Source: an uncultured Gammaproteobacteria bacterium (GTDB taxonomy: Bacteria > Pseudomonadota > Gammaproteobacteria > UBA9214). Taken from it: a stretch of 34,026 nucleotides of DNA. Positions 1 to 10,116 of the stretch are shown here, one piece after another (the first letter of the stretch is position 1; each line of letters starts with the position of its first letter). The stretch spans positions 1 to 34,026 of the forward strand of contig CAJQOV010000064.1 in assembly GCA_905480065.1 (NCBI GenBank), written 5' to 3'. The notes under the pieces are model-generated. The model was not told the DNA's origin and searched no databases. It worked only from the letters and a program-made list of their open reading frames with translations. Position numbers and translations under genes: made by a program.

Positions 1-1
1 C

Positions 2-298
2 TACTCGACCGGGGCAGATGGCGGGTTCGTGGAGCTTTCCATCAGCACCGAGATCGAGTTGTCAGACGGTCGGCTGTTGCTGCGCCCCTACCTGATGGAA
101 GGTTTCGATTTCGGCTATATATCCCGAGCGCACGATGGACCCAATAACTTCCAGCTCGGTATCGATTTCACCTGCAAACTGACAGCTGCGCTCAGCATGG
201 TCGGTTCGCTTGCCCACAGCTGGGCACATGAAGATGTCAGGAACGATGGCCGCGGTGACGTGTCCTGGCTGATCATCGGCGTGACGGGAAAAATCTAG
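2..298 (+). CDS. C-terminal part of a probable outer-membrane/beta-barrel protein (5' truncated by window)
   Basis: Frame is open from the window start to the stop at 298; alternating polar/hydrophobic strands (ELSDGRLLLRPYLMEGFDFGYISR..., DVSWLIIGVTGKI). Confidence 0.5.
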   Translation, partial: YSTGADGGFVELSISTEIELSDGRLLLRPYLMEGFDFGYISRAHDGPNNFQLGIDFTCKLTAALSMVGSLAHSWAHEDVRNDGRGDVSWLIIGVTGKI

Positions 299-417
299 GG
301 ATGTCTGATTATGCCGGTCCTTGCTGGGCAAGCGGGATATAAGCGCGTAGCGCGTTGTACACCCGTGCGCGGCCCGCAGGGTGACTGAAGTGAAACGCCG
401 GCATTCGCAATGCTGCG

Positions 418-903
418 CTATGGCGCCGTCCCGAAACGATAGGCGGCATGGCAGGACACACAGTTCTGCAGCAGGATATTCAACTGGGAAAGGGCGTGGT
501 CGCGGTCGCCCAGTTGCTCGGCATCGAGTGCCAGTTCATCGAATTTTGTGTGCGTGTCAAAGCCCAGCTGCTTGAAGGACAGCGGCAGCTTGCCCATCAG
601 CGAGCCGGGTACTGCCTGCTGGGCAGCTCGTCCGGATTGCCGGGCATACTGTGCGGCTCGCTGCAGATCGTCCTCCGAGATGGCAGCGGTTACCTGCTGT
701 ACGTTGTCCATGAACATGCGCATTTCGCCTAGCACGAGATCACGCTCGGCCGGTTCCAGCAGAATCACGGTACGCGACTCCGTGCCGGGTGCCACGCTGC
801 CCTGGATCACGAACCGGTAGATTACGCCGGCTGACAGCATGGCCAGCAGTCCAACGATTACCCAGCAACTCTTGCACTGCATGGTGTTCTCCTTGTCATT
901 CAA
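418..903 (-). CDS. Cytochrome c' (class II)-like c-type cytochrome
   Basis: N-terminal hydrophobic signal/anchor, helical body, single C-terminal CVSCH heme motif (NCVSCHAAYRFG), as in class II cytochromes. The start may be the internal Met (MQCKSC...). Confidence 0.75.
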   Translation of the reverse strand: MNDKENTMQCKSCWVIVGLLAMLSAGVIYRFVIQGSVAPGTESRTVILLEPAERDLVLGEMRMFMDNVQQVTAAISEDDLQRAAQYARQSGRAAQQAVPGSLMGKLPLSFKQLGFDTHTKFDELALDAEQLGDRDHALSQLNILLQNCVSCHAAYRFGTAP

Positions 904-962
904 TCCATCAAACCCGGCGACAGGGGCGTAACTGCGAAGGTCGCCGGTGTGCCATATGCCAC

Positions 963-2411
963 TTACGGAGAGTCCGGCGTGCTGTCGTTTGCTGCACTGC
1001 CGGCTTCCGGCAACCCGGACCAGCCGCCACCGAGCGCCAGGTACAGATCGACGATCGCCAGCAAACGGTCACGGCGTGCCTCGATCAAGGCAGCTGCCGA
1101 TGTGTCCCGGCCACGCTCACTGTCGAGTACCTCGAGATAGCCGGAATAGCCGGCTTCGAAACGCAATTGCGCCAGCCCGGAGGCGTGCTCCAGGCTGCCA
1201 AAGCGGTCGTGCAGCGCTGCCTCCAGTGCGCCGATCTCGCGGATGGCTACCAGTGCATCGTGGGTCTCACGAAACGCGTTCACTACGGCAGCCTGGTAGG
1301 CCAGCGTATTCTGGTCCAGCTGCGCAGCCGAAATATCCTCTGCCGCACTCAGGGAGGCAAGCCCGGACAGTGGCTGCACTGCGCCGAGCGCAAGTTCCCC
1401 CAGGCGCGCCGGTGCCGAGATGAGATCTGCCAGTTCACCGGATTCATAACCCAGCAAGCCGGTCAGCGAGATGCGCGGAAAGAACGCCGCGCGCGCCGCG
1501 CGCAACTGCCATTCACTGGACAGCAGGCGTGCCTCGGCGGCGATCACGTCGGGACGGCGCGTGAGCAGGCCGGCATCGAGGCCGGCGGGTATGGTGGGCG
1601 ATTCGGCCAGGTCATCCAGTGTCCTGCCACGGGTAATCGCCGGCTCGAATACTTCCCCGGGTGTGCGGCCGAGCAGCACGCTGATGGCCGATTCTGCCTG
1701 CGCGCGGGCCTGGCGCAGGGGCGGCAAGGCGGCCTTCGCGCTGTCGCGCTCGGCGCGCGCCTGGGCAACTTCCAGCATGCCGGTGTCACCTTCACGGTTG
1801 CGTTGCTCGATCAGTTGTACGCTCTCCTCGCGGCCGGCCAGGATGCGCTCCGCCAGTGCGAGTTCGGCGTCGATGCTGCGCAGCTGGAACCAGCTGCGCG
1901 TGAGGCTGGCCGCAAGACTGGCCTGTGCGCCGGCCGTGTCGGCCCGGCTGGCCTGATAGGCGGCATCGGCGCTGCGGGTGGCTGCTGCCACGCGGCCCCA
2001 CACATCCAGTTCCCAGGACAGGCCGAGGCTTATTTGGTAGCCGGTGGTCGAGGCGGCAAACCCGGGCGGCAGGGGATTGGGGCCGATCTCGGATGCGCGG
2101 TTGCGTGATGTCGAGGCGGCCAGGTCAAGATCCGGATAACGCGCTGCCCGGGCCAGCCGGTAGCGCGCGCGTGCCTCATCGAGCCGTGCCTTCGCCTGGC
2201 GCAAATCGAGATTATGGGCCAGCGCCTCGTCGATCAGTGCATCGAGTTGCGGGTCATTGAATGAGTTCCACCAGTGGTCAATGCCCTGCGGTACCGTGGC
2301 GTTCATGGCCGGCAGACTGCCTGGATCGGTGTGCGGTGGCGCAGGGGGATTCAGAGTGGCGCAGGCACTCAGCAGCACGCACATCAGCAAGGCAGGCAGC
2401 AGCCGGTTCAT
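963..2411 (-). CDS. NodT/OprM-family outer-membrane efflux lipoprotein
   Basis: MNRLLPALLMCVLLSACATLNPP lipobox start at 2411 and TolC-like helical repeats (WWNSFNDPQLDALIDEALAHNLDLRQAKARL...). Overlaps the RND pump stop by 4 bp. The longer ORF to 3026 is spurious upstream extension. Confidence 0.92.
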   Translation of the reverse strand: MNRLLPALLMCVLLSACATLNPPAPPHTDPGSLPAMNATVPQGIDHWWNSFNDPQLDALIDEALAHNLDLRQAKARLDEARARYRLARAARYPDLDLAASTSRNRASEIGPNPLPPGFAASTTGYQISLGLSWELDVWGRVAAATRSADAAYQASRADTAGAQASLAASLTRSWFQLRSIDAELALAERILAGREESVQLIEQRNREGDTGMLEVAQARAERDSAKAALPPLRQARAQAESAISVLLGRTPGEVFEPAITRGRTLDDLAESPTIPAGLDAGLLTRRPDVIAAEARLLSSEWQLRAARAAFFPRISLTGLLGYESGELADLISAPARLGELALGAVQPLSGLASLSAAEDISAAQLDQNTLAYQAAVVNAFRETHDALVAIREIGALEAALHDRFGSLEHASGLAQLRFEAGYSGYLEVLDSERGRDTSAAALIEARRDRLLAIVDLYLALGGGWSGLPEAGSAANDSTPDSP

Positions 2412-5400
2412 CGCGGGCCACCGGCATGATGCGAGGGAGTATGCGGCGATGCCTGCGGCGGATGGTGCGGCATCTGCTCGAACTCGTCCGGGTCGACGTG
2501 CAGGCGCCGATCGGTGACCAGCCGGTAGAACAGCGGAATGAAAAAGATTGCCAGGAAGGTTGCCGCCAGCATGCCGCCGGCCACGCCGGTGCCGACCGCA
2601 TGCCGTGCACCGGCCCCGGCCCCGGTCGAGAGCGCCAGTGGCAGTACGCCGAGGATGAAGGCGAGCGAGGTCATCAGGATCGGGCGGAAGCGCAGGCGAG
2701 CCGCTTCCATGGCTGCGGCGCTGGCAGAATAGCCTTCCCCTTTCTTGAGCAAGGCATATTCGACGATCAGGATCGCGTTCTTTGCCGCCAGGCCGAGCAG
2801 GGTGACCAGGCCGATCTGGAAATAGACGTCGTTGCTCAGGCCACGTAACCAGACGGCGGCGAGCGCACCGAAGGTGCCGAACGGCAGCGCCAATTGCACC
2901 GCGATGGGCAGTGACCATTTCTCGTACAGCGCGGCGAGAATCAGGAATACCATCAGCACCGCGAGCCCCAGTGCCAGTGTGGACGTGCCGCTGGAACGCT
3001 TCTCCTGGAACGAGGCCGAGGTCCACTCGTAGCTGAAGTCTTTGGGCAGGGTACGATTGGCGATTTCCTCGACGATGGTAATGGCCTGGCCGGAACTGAT
3101 GCCGGGTGCCGAGCTGCCGAAAATCTTCACTGCCTGCACATTGTTGTATCGATCCAGCGTCTCCGGTCCCGAGGTGTAGTCAACCCTGGCCAGCGTCGAG
3201 AGCGGTATCCGGGCACCGTTGTTGGCCTGTACATAGAGTGCGCCGACGTCTTCCGGGCTGGCGCGGTAGGCCGGTTCTGCCGACATCTGCACCTGCCAGG
3301 TGCGGCCGTACTTGTTGAAGTCATTCACGTAATAGGTGCCGAGCGTGGCCGCGACCGTGGTAAACAGGCTATCGATGTCGACGCCGAGCAGTTTCGCCTT
3401 CTCCCGGTCAACATCCAGAAACAGTTGCGGTACGCGCGAACGCCACAACGACAGTGGTTGCACGATGCGCTGGTCCTTGCGCAGTTCACCGAGCAGCTGC
3501 TCACTGACCTCGGCAAGTCGCTTTGCGCCGCCTTCGCCGCGGTTTTGCAGGTACAACTCGAAGCCGCCCGCATTGCCGAGGCCGAAGATGGGTGGCGGTG
3601 CGAACGCCAGCACCAGCCCCTCGCGGATGCCGGCGGTCTTTGTCATTAACTCGTTGACCATGTCATTGATCGAGCGTTTGCGTTCGTCCCAGTGCCGGGC
3701 TGCGACAAAGATGGTTGCCGCGCTGTTGCGGAAGCCGCCGCCCAGAAAATCCATGCCGGCAAACGCCACCACGTGCTCGGCATCCGGATCGGCGCGCATG
3801 ATTCCGATCACGCGCTGCACCACGGCCTCGGTGCGTGACAGGCTGGAGCCGTCCGGCAGGTAAACGGCGCCGATGTAATAGCCCTGGTCCTCGTCCGGCA
3901 CCAGCGAACCCGGTGTGACCTGCCACAGGAAGATCGCTGCGGCCACCATCACCAGGTACATGGCGATGGCCAGCCCGGCACGCCGCAACAGGAAGTTGAC
4001 CCCGGACAGGTAGCCGTGGGTGACCCTGGCAAAGCCGTGATTGAAGGCGGCAAAGAATCGGCCCGGCTGCCGGCCCTGGCCCTGCAGGATGATCATCGAC
4101 AGTGCCGGGGTCAGTGTCAGTGCCACGAAGCCGGACAGCACCACGGCAATGGAGATGGTTACCGCGAACTGGCGGTAGAGTTCGCCGGTCAGGCCGCCCA
4201 GGAAGGCGATCGGGATGAATACCGCGCACAGCACCAGCACGATCGCGATTACCGGTCCGGTGACCTCGCGCATCGCCTTCAGCGCGGCCTCGCGCGCGCT
4301 GCGCTGTTCCTCGTGCATGATGCGCTCGATGTTTTCCAGTACCACGATGGCATCATCGACCACGATACCGATCGACAGCACCATGCCGAACAGGGTGAGT
4401 GTATTGATGGTGTAGCCGAGCATTTGCAGCCCGATGAAGGTGCCGAGCAGGGATACCGGCACCGCGATCACCGGGATCAGCGTGGCGCGCCAGTTCTGCA
4501 GGAACACAAACACCACGAGTACCACCAGCAGGATGGCCTCGCCGAGTGTCTTGACGACTTCGCGGATCGACACCTCGACAAACCGCGTGGTGTCGTAGGG
4601 GATCGCATAGGTCAGTCCCTGGGGGAACTGCTGTGCCAGTCCGGCGACCGTGGCCTTGACCTCGTCGCCGACTGCCAGTGCGTTTGCGCCCGGCTGCAGG
4701 AAGATGCCGACCAGGGTGGCCGGCTTGCCGTTGTAGAGGCCGGTGAAGTCGTAGTCCCGCGAACCCAGCTCGATGCGCGCGACATCCTTGAGCCTGAGCA
4801 GCGCGGTACCTTCACCGGCACGCAGGATGATGTCGCCGAATTCTTCCGGTGTCGACAGGCGCCCGCGGGCATTGATGGTATAGACCAGTTCGTGGCCGGC
4901 CCCGATCGGTGGCTGGCCGATCTTGCCGGCGGCGAACTGGGCGTTCTGTTCCTGGATGGCGTGAGCGATCTCATCCGCCGTCACGCCCAGCTCGGCCATG
5001 CGGTCCGGCTTCAGCCAGATGCGCATGGCGTAATCCTTGGCGCCGAAGATCTGCACATTGGTAGTGCCGGGGATGCGCTTGAGCCGGTCCAGCACGTTCA
5101 GCGTGACGTAATTGCTGGTGTAGAGATCGTCGAAATGACCGTCCGGCGAGAGAAAGGCAAACACCTGCAGGAAAGCCGACGAACCTTTTTCGACGGTTAC
5201 GCCCTGGCGCCGGACATCTTCCGGCAGGCGCGGCTCGGCCTGTTTCACCCGGTTGTTGACGGTGAGTGCGGCCTGGTCGACGTCGGAGCCGATCTCGAAG
5301 GTGACCTGTATTTCCAGCACGCCGTTGGAGGCCGAGGTAGAGCTCATGTACATCAGGTCCTCGACGCCGTTGATGGCATTTTCCAGCGGGGCGGCAACGG

Positions 5401-5581
5401 TCTGCTCGATCGTCTCTGCCGAGGCGCCGGGATAGATGGCACGCACCGTGACGACCGGCGGGGCAATCTCCGGATATTGTGCGATCGGCAGGGCGCGCAT
5501 CGACAGCAGGCCGCCCAGCACCAGGAAGATCGACAGCACCGCGGCAAAGATCGGGCGATCGATGAAAAAGCGTGACAGCAT
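2408..5581 (-). CDS. RND efflux transporter permease, HAE1/AcrB-MexB type
   Basis: 1057 aa; MLSRFFIDRPIFAAVLSIFLVLGGLLSMRALPIAQYPEIAPPVVTVRAIYPGASAETIEQTVAAPLE is diagnostic; GIVVDDAIVVLENIERI TM4 motif. Confidence 0.97.
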   Translation of the reverse strand: MLSRFFIDRPIFAAVLSIFLVLGGLLSMRALPIAQYPEIAPPVVTVRAIYPGASAETIEQTVAAPLENAINGVEDLMYMSSTSASNGVLEIQVTFEIGSDVDQAALTVNNRVKQAEPRLPEDVRRQGVTVEKGSSAFLQVFAFLSPDGHFDDLYTSNYVTLNVLDRLKRIPGTTNVQIFGAKDYAMRIWLKPDRMAELGVTADEIAHAIQEQNAQFAAGKIGQPPIGAGHELVYTINARGRLSTPEEFGDIILRAGEGTALLRLKDVARIELGSRDYDFTGLYNGKPATLVGIFLQPGANALAVGDEVKATVAGLAQQFPQGLTYAIPYDTTRFVEVSIREVVKTLGEAILLVVLVVFVFLQNWRATLIPVIAVPVSLLGTFIGLQMLGYTINTLTLFGMVLSIGIVVDDAIVVLENIERIMHEEQRSAREAALKAMREVTGPVIAIVLVLCAVFIPIAFLGGLTGELYRQFAVTISIAVVLSGFVALTLTPALSMIILQGQGRQPGRFFAAFNHGFARVTHGYLSGVNFLLRRAGLAIAMYLVMVAAAIFLWQVTPGSLVPDEDQGYYIGAVYLPDGSSLSRTEAVVQRVIGIMRADPDAEHVVAFAGMDFLGGGFRNSAATIFVAARHWDERKRSINDMVNELMTKTAGIREGLVLAFAPPPIFGLGNAGGFELYLQNRGEGGAKRLAEVSEQLLGELRKDQRIVQPLSLWRSRVPQLFLDVDREKAKLLGVDIDSLFTTVAATLGTYYVNDFNKYGRTWQVQMSAEPAYRASPEDVGALYVQANNGARIPLSTLARVDYTSGPETLDRYNNVQAVKIFGSSAPGISSGQAITIVEEIANRTLPKDFSYEWTSASFQEKRSSGTSTLALGLAVLMVFLILAALYEKWSLPIAVQLALPFGTFGALAAVWLRGLSNDVYFQIGLVTLLGLAAKNAILIVEYALLKKGEGYSASAAAMEAARLRFRPILMTSLAFILGVLPLALSTGAGAGARHAVGTGVAGGMLAATFLAIFFIPLFYRLVTDRRLHVDPDEFEQMPHHPPQASPHTPSHHAGGPR

Positions 5582-5583
5582 GC

Positions 5584-6813
5584 TCAGTGATCCCCGGCAG
5601 CGGCTGCCGGTGTGGTATCAGCGCCGGAATCCACGCCCGGCGGCTGTGGCTGGATCGGCATGCCGGGGAAGAAAATGCGCGCGGTGCCATCGATCACCAC
5701 CTGGTCGCCGGCCGCCAGCCCCGAGTGGATCACCCAGAGTCGCTCGGTTGCGCCGTTGGCCGACTTCTCCACCCACCGCCCGACCCCGAGGTGTTTTGGC
5801 AAGGCGACCGTCATGCCGTTTTCGCCCGCGCTGGCCACGTACACGAACTTGCCGGTGGCGTCTTCCTGTACGGCCCGCTGAGGTACCGCCAGCGCATTCG
5901 GCAATACACCGCCTTCAACATGTACCCGCACGAACTGCCCAGGGTTGAGTTTCGCGTCCGGGTTGGGCAGCGTGGCGCGGGCATCGAAGGCGCCAGTCAG
6001 CGGGTCGGTACGGTAATCATTGAAATCGAAGCGTCCGGTCAACGGGTACATCGTGCCGTCTGCGAGTTCTACCAGCACGCGGCTCTGTTCCGGCGCTGGC
6101 ATCACCAGCTGGCCCGTGGCGATTTGCCGATCGAGTTCCAGCCGCTCGTCACCGGAGATGGAAAACCGCACGTACAGGGGGTCGATCTGTGCAAGGGTGG
6201 CGAGTGCCCCGGAGGTCGGTGACACCAGTGCCCCTTCGACCCGCAGGGCGCGACCGATACGTCCGGCGATCGGCGCAACGACATCGGTGTAGTTGAGTTC
6301 CAGTTGCGTCTCGGCCAGTTCCGCCTCGGCGACCGCGACAGCGGCCTGGGCCAGGTCGTGTTCCGAGACGGCGTCGTCCAGTTCACGCTGGCTGATGGCC
6401 TTTGCCTCGGCCAGTGGCGCCAGCCGCCTGGCTTCGCGTTCCGTCTGGGTCAGTCGCGCATTTGCCTCGGCCAGTGCCGCTTTCGCCGCGCGCTGGCGTG
6501 CCGCGAATGGTGCGGGGTCGATCTGGAACAGCCGCTGGCCGGCCTTGACCCGGCCGCCTTCCTCGAACAGCCGTTGCTGGATCAGCCCGCTAATGCGCGG
6601 CCGGATCTCGATCTCGCGCGACGCCTCCAGTCGGCCCACGTATTCAAACTGTACCGGCAATTCCTGTGGCTGTAACTCGATCACCGTGACCTGTGTGGCC
6701 GGTGGCGTAGCGCCGGCTTTATCCGAATCGGATTTGCCGCAGCCGGACAGTGGTACGACGAGCAATGTAACGATCAAGCCGGTTACTGCTGCGCGGTAAT
6801 GTTTTATTGCCAT
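5584..6813 (-). CDS. RND efflux periplasmic adaptor (AcrA/MexE-like lipoprotein)
   Basis: MAIKHYRAAVTGLIVTLLVVPLSGCGKSD lipobox; QFEYVGRLEASREIEIRPRISGLIQQRLFEEGGRVKAGQRLFQIDP adaptor motif; directly upstream of the pump. Confidence 0.95.
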   Translation of the reverse strand: MAIKHYRAAVTGLIVTLLVVPLSGCGKSDSDKAGATPPATQVTVIELQPQELPVQFEYVGRLEASREIEIRPRISGLIQQRLFEEGGRVKAGQRLFQIDPAPFAARQRAAKAALAEANARLTQTEREARRLAPLAEAKAISQRELDDAVSEHDLAQAAVAVAEAELAETQLELNYTDVVAPIAGRIGRALRVEGALVSPTSGALATLAQIDPLYVRFSISGDERLELDRQIATGQLVMPAPEQSRVLVELADGTMYPLTGRFDFNDYRTDPLTGAFDARATLPNPDAKLNPGQFVRVHVEGGVLPNALAVPQRAVQEDATGKFVYVASAGENGMTVALPKHLGVGRWVEKSANGATERLWVIHSGLAAGDQVVIDGTARIFFPGMPIQPQPPGVDSGADTTPAAAAGDH

Positions 6814-7330
6814 GGGATAAATTTCCATTGTGCTGGATTGACGGAGGCGTGGTGAGTCGCGGTCTGGTTGCAATCTGGCAGACAGTCGTGGTGCCGGACC
6901 TCAAGACCAGCTGAATGCTCCGGATTATGGCCTAGCGCCGGTGCATTTACGAGTGAGCGGGCCTGGTCAGGCTGAGCGGCCCAGCCACAACCTGGAAGAC
7001 CTGGTGGAGCCGGGATGAATGACGGGAATCACACCACGGGCCGGAACAGTCCTGGTCGAGGTGCACGGGGACCCTGAACAAATCATTCCTGCTTGCGCCG
7101 GGGTAGCAGGCTTACCCTGGTGTTTCCCGGCAGCGCTAGCAGCCACACCTTGTTATGGTAACGGTCGCCCGGGTGAAGCGGGTCGATCCAGTTCCTGGGC
7201 CAGGGACGCAAACACCTAAGCCGGCCGCTGGTTGCCGGCGGGTTTTGTTGTCAGTATGGTCGACGCGGTATCCCGGGACCGGGAAAGAACCCGGGCACTC
7301 GCTGGATTGACAGCCCTGACCAGCGCTGTC

Positions 7331-7639
7331 TTAAACGACTACCACCGAATTATCCGCATTCCCGTAGGGCGAGGGTACGTACTTGTCGGCTTTCCAGTCG
7401 TTTTCCCAGGTGGATTCGTCTATCAGGTAGCGAAACTGGTACTCGCGATCCGGTTCCAGGTTCAGCGTGACGCTGAACGTGCCGTCCTTGCGTTTTTTCA
7501 GCGGTATGGTGTAAAGGTCCCAGCCATTGAAGTCACCGACGATATTGACCTTGACGGCATCCCTGGCTGCCTCGGGCGGCAGCTGGAAGGTAACCTTGCA
7601 AACGGGTGATTTTTTCAGGTACTGCTTCTTCAGACTCAT
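7331..7639 (-). CDS. Isoamylase early-set / CBM48 glycogen-binding domain protein
   Basis: VKVNIVGDFNGWDLYTIPLKKRKDGTFSVTLNLEPDREYQFRYLIDESTWENDWKADKYVPSPYGNADNSVVVV is a typical AMPK-beta/CBM48-like fold. Confidence 0.9.
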   Translation of the reverse strand: MSLKKQYLKKSPVCKVTFQLPPEAARDAVKVNIVGDFNGWDLYTIPLKKRKDGTFSVTLNLEPDREYQFRYLIDESTWENDWKADKYVPSPYGNADNSVVVV

Positions 7640-7685
7640 TGACTCCTCCTGTAACAGAACGCGTTAAAGATCAGGAATTATTGTT

Positions 7686-8357
7686 CTATTGGCTTGCCGG
7701 TACAGCTGCCTCCCACAGGCGCAGACCGCCCAGGATGGCGTTGTTGTTATCTCCATGCTCTACGATGCCGGGCAATTCGGCCGCGCTAAAGCGTGCCGCA
7801 TTGCCACCGCCAAGCACGATATAGTCCGGGCACAGGGCGTAGGCATACAGGTTAATTGCTTCAAATACATATTCTTTCCAGCGCTCCACGCCGAGTCGTT
7901 CGAGACTGGCCTTGCCCAGGCAGGCCTCGAAGGTCCCGCCATCACGGAACGGCAGGTGGGAAATCTCCATGGGTACGACATGGCCGTCATGGATCAAGGC
8001 GGTACCCAGGCCGGTGCCCAGGCCGAGAAACAGCATCACGCCGCCATGGTAACTGCCGAGCGCCTGCATGGCAGCATCGTTGATCATACGCACCGGGCAG
8101 CCGAATGCTGCGCCGAAATCGAAGTCAACCCAGCCGCCACCGAGATTGACCGGTTCGCGTACCGGGTGGTTGTCGCGGACCGGACCTGGATAGCCGATGG
8201 ATACATGATCATACTTCCAGTTGCCGGTAGCCTCGGCAGTCACCCGCATCAGTTGTTCGGGTGTCATCAAGGTCGGCGTGGTGACGCTGTGTACCGGCGT
8301 GCCGCGCATCCCCAGCTTGACGCGGAAGCCGCCGATGTCGACTACCAGAATTTCCAT
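7686..8357 (-). CDS. ROK-family / polyphosphate glucokinase-like protein
   Basis: MEILVVDIGGFRVKLGM phosphate-1 motif, MINDAAMQALGSYHGGVMLFLGLGTGLGTALIHDG, PDYIVLGGGNAARF. Confidence 0.85.
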   Translation of the reverse strand: MEILVVDIGGFRVKLGMRGTPVHSVTTPTLMTPEQLMRVTAEATGNWKYDHVSIGYPGPVRDNHPVREPVNLGGGWVDFDFGAAFGCPVRMINDAAMQALGSYHGGVMLFLGLGTGLGTALIHDGHVVPMEISHLPFRDGGTFEACLGKASLERLGVERWKEYVFEAINLYAYALCPDYIVLGGGNAARFSAAELPGIVEHGDNNNAILGGLRLWEAAVPASQ

Positions 8358-8500
8358 GTGCTGCCCCCGGTATCCGGTCCCTGTGGTTGTGATGAAACAC
8401 CGGCGGGTAGATCCTCTACAGCCGCTGTTGTGTGGTGCTGACACATGCGGAGAATGTACCACGTCAGCGTGAATCTTCCAGCGTATTCCCTGTGCGGGAA

Positions 8501-8514
8501 TTGACGTGCATCAA
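8501..8514. promoter_or_regulatory. FNR/Anr/Dnr-like binding site in the divergent glucokinase-glgC promoter region
   Basis: TTGACGTGCATCAA (reverse complement TTGATGCACGTCAA) fits TTGAT-N4-(A/G)TCAA. Confidence 0.6.
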
Positions 8515-8630
8515 CAGCCGGATTCGCAAGCTGTAATAAAGTGCTTTTAAGGTGTAGTTGGGAGGGGCTGTGCCGGCTGGATTGACGACCACACTCTCGA
8601 GACTTGATGTCGCATCTCCAGAGGTTTCGC

Positions 8631-9950
8631 ATGACAACGGTTACACCTGAAGAACAGGTCAGCAACTACAGATATCACGTTGAGCCGCAGCTGGTCAATG
8701 ATCTGACGCGTCGTACACTGGTGCTGGTTCTGGCAGGTGGCGAAGGATCACGATTGCATGACCTGACCCGCTGGCGGGCCAAGCCGGCAGTTCCGTTTGG
8801 CGGCAAGTACCGCATTATTGACTTCGCCCTGTCCAACTGCATCAATTCAGGCATGCGCCGCATCGGCGTGCTGACACAGTACCGCGCCCATTCCCTGATC
8901 CGTCACATCCAGCGTGCCTGGAGTTTCCTGCGCAACGAGATCGGCGAGTTTGTCGAGATCCTGCCTGCCCAGCAGCGCACGCTGGACAAGCGCTGGTACA
9001 AGGGCACGGCGGATGCCTTGTTTCAGAACATCGATATCATCGACCGTCATTCCCCGGACTATGTCATGGTGCTGGGTGGGGACCATATCTACACCATGGA
9101 CTATTCGCGCATGTTGTTTCATCACGTCGAACACAAAGCGGACTGTACCGTAGGTTGCATCGAGGTGCCGATCGGCGAGGCCAGCAGCTACGGGGTCATG
9201 AGCATTGACGACACCACCCGGGTTACCCGGTTCGCCGAAAAACCCCTGCATCCGGATGGTATCCCGGGCAAGCCGGATACCGCGCTTGCCTCCATGGGTA
9301 TCTACATCTTTTCCGCCAGCAAGTTGTACCGGTTGCTGCATAGCGATGCGATCAACCTGAACTCATCGCACGATTTCGGCAAGGATGTCGTGCCGAACTC
9401 CGTGGAAAAATGTCGCGTGTTTGCCTATCCCTTCACCAAACCGGATGGTACGCCGGCCTACTGGCGCGATGTCGGTACGGTAGATTCCTACTGGCAGGCG
9501 AATATCGAGTTGTGCGCAGTGGAGCCGAAGCTGAATCTCTACGACCGGCACTGGCCGATCTGGACCTACCAGAACCAGCTGCCGCCGGCCAAGTTCGTGT
9601 TTGACGATGAGGACCGCCGTGGCTGCGCGACTGACTCCCTGATCTCGGCCGGTGTCATCGTGTCCGGTGCCAGTATCAAGCGTTGCATCGTGTTCTTTGC
9701 CTGCCGCATCGGAAGCCGCAGCGTGGTACGCGACAGCGTGATACTGCCCAAGGTCACCATTGGTGACGACTGCCGCATCTACAACACGATTATCGACAAG
9801 GGCTGTGTAATACCCGATGGAACGGTGATCGGTGAGGATATCAAGGAAGACGCCAGGCGCTTCCACGTCACACCGAAGGGGATACGCCTGGTCACGCGCG
9901 CGATGATGGGGCAGCACGTCTCCGAGTTGCTTGATCCGCTGCTGGGGTAG
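8631..9950 (+). CDS. glgC: Glucose-1-phosphate adenylyltransferase (ADP-glucose pyrophosphorylase)
   Basis: LVLAGGEGSRLHDLTRWRAKPAVPFGGKYRIIDFALSNCINSGMRRIGVLTQY signature; full-length. Track start is 8604; the Met at 8631 (MTTVTPEEQ) looks more likely. Confidence 0.96.
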   Translation: MTTVTPEEQVSNYRYHVEPQLVNDLTRRTLVLVLAGGEGSRLHDLTRWRAKPAVPFGGKYRIIDFALSNCINSGMRRIGVLTQYRAHSLIRHIQRAWSFLRNEIGEFVEILPAQQRTLDKRWYKGTADALFQNIDIIDRHSPDYVMVLGGDHIYTMDYSRMLFHHVEHKADCTVGCIEVPIGEASSYGVMSIDDTTRVTRFAEKPLHPDGIPGKPDTALASMGIYIFSASKLYRLLHSDAINLNSSHDFGKDVVPNSVEKCRVFAYPFTKPDGTPAYWRDVGTVDSYWQANIELCAVEPKLNLYDRHWPIWTYQNQLPPAKFVFDDEDRRGCATDSLISAGVIVSGASIKRCIVFFACRIGSRSVVRDSVILPKVTIGDDCRIYNTIIDKGCVIPDGTVIGEDIKEDARRFHVTPKGIRLVTRAMMGQHVSELLDPLLG

Positions 9951-10116
9951 GGGATGGGTCCATGGCTGTCATCCCCGGAAGCCAAACAGCAGGTCTGCGG
10001 GGTGATGGCAATGCCGGTCGTCCCGCTCATCCCGGAGTAAAACAGCTTGCCGGGCTTGCTACCCGTGCAGCCGCTAGCGGTGCTGCTGGAGTGTGTTTGG
10101 CGTGTCGAATCATGTA

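Noticed and set aside
789-2108. 439-aa plus-strand ORF opposite the NodT-like gene
   Set aside because: Shadow ORF; overlaps a lipoprotein gene with a clear lipobox and operon context.
4016-5575. 519-aa plus-strand ORF opposite the RND pump
   Set aside because: Antisense to a well-supported AcrB-type gene; no recognizable domain in the translation.
7190-7260. GGGACGCAAA stretch reminiscent of the GEMM-I c-di-GMP riboswitch core, followed by a GC-rich stem and T-rich run
   Set aside because: The other conserved elements (e.g. GGGCAAACC and the tetraloop-receptor region) are not visible and no plus-strand gene follows closely; would need a covariance-model scan.
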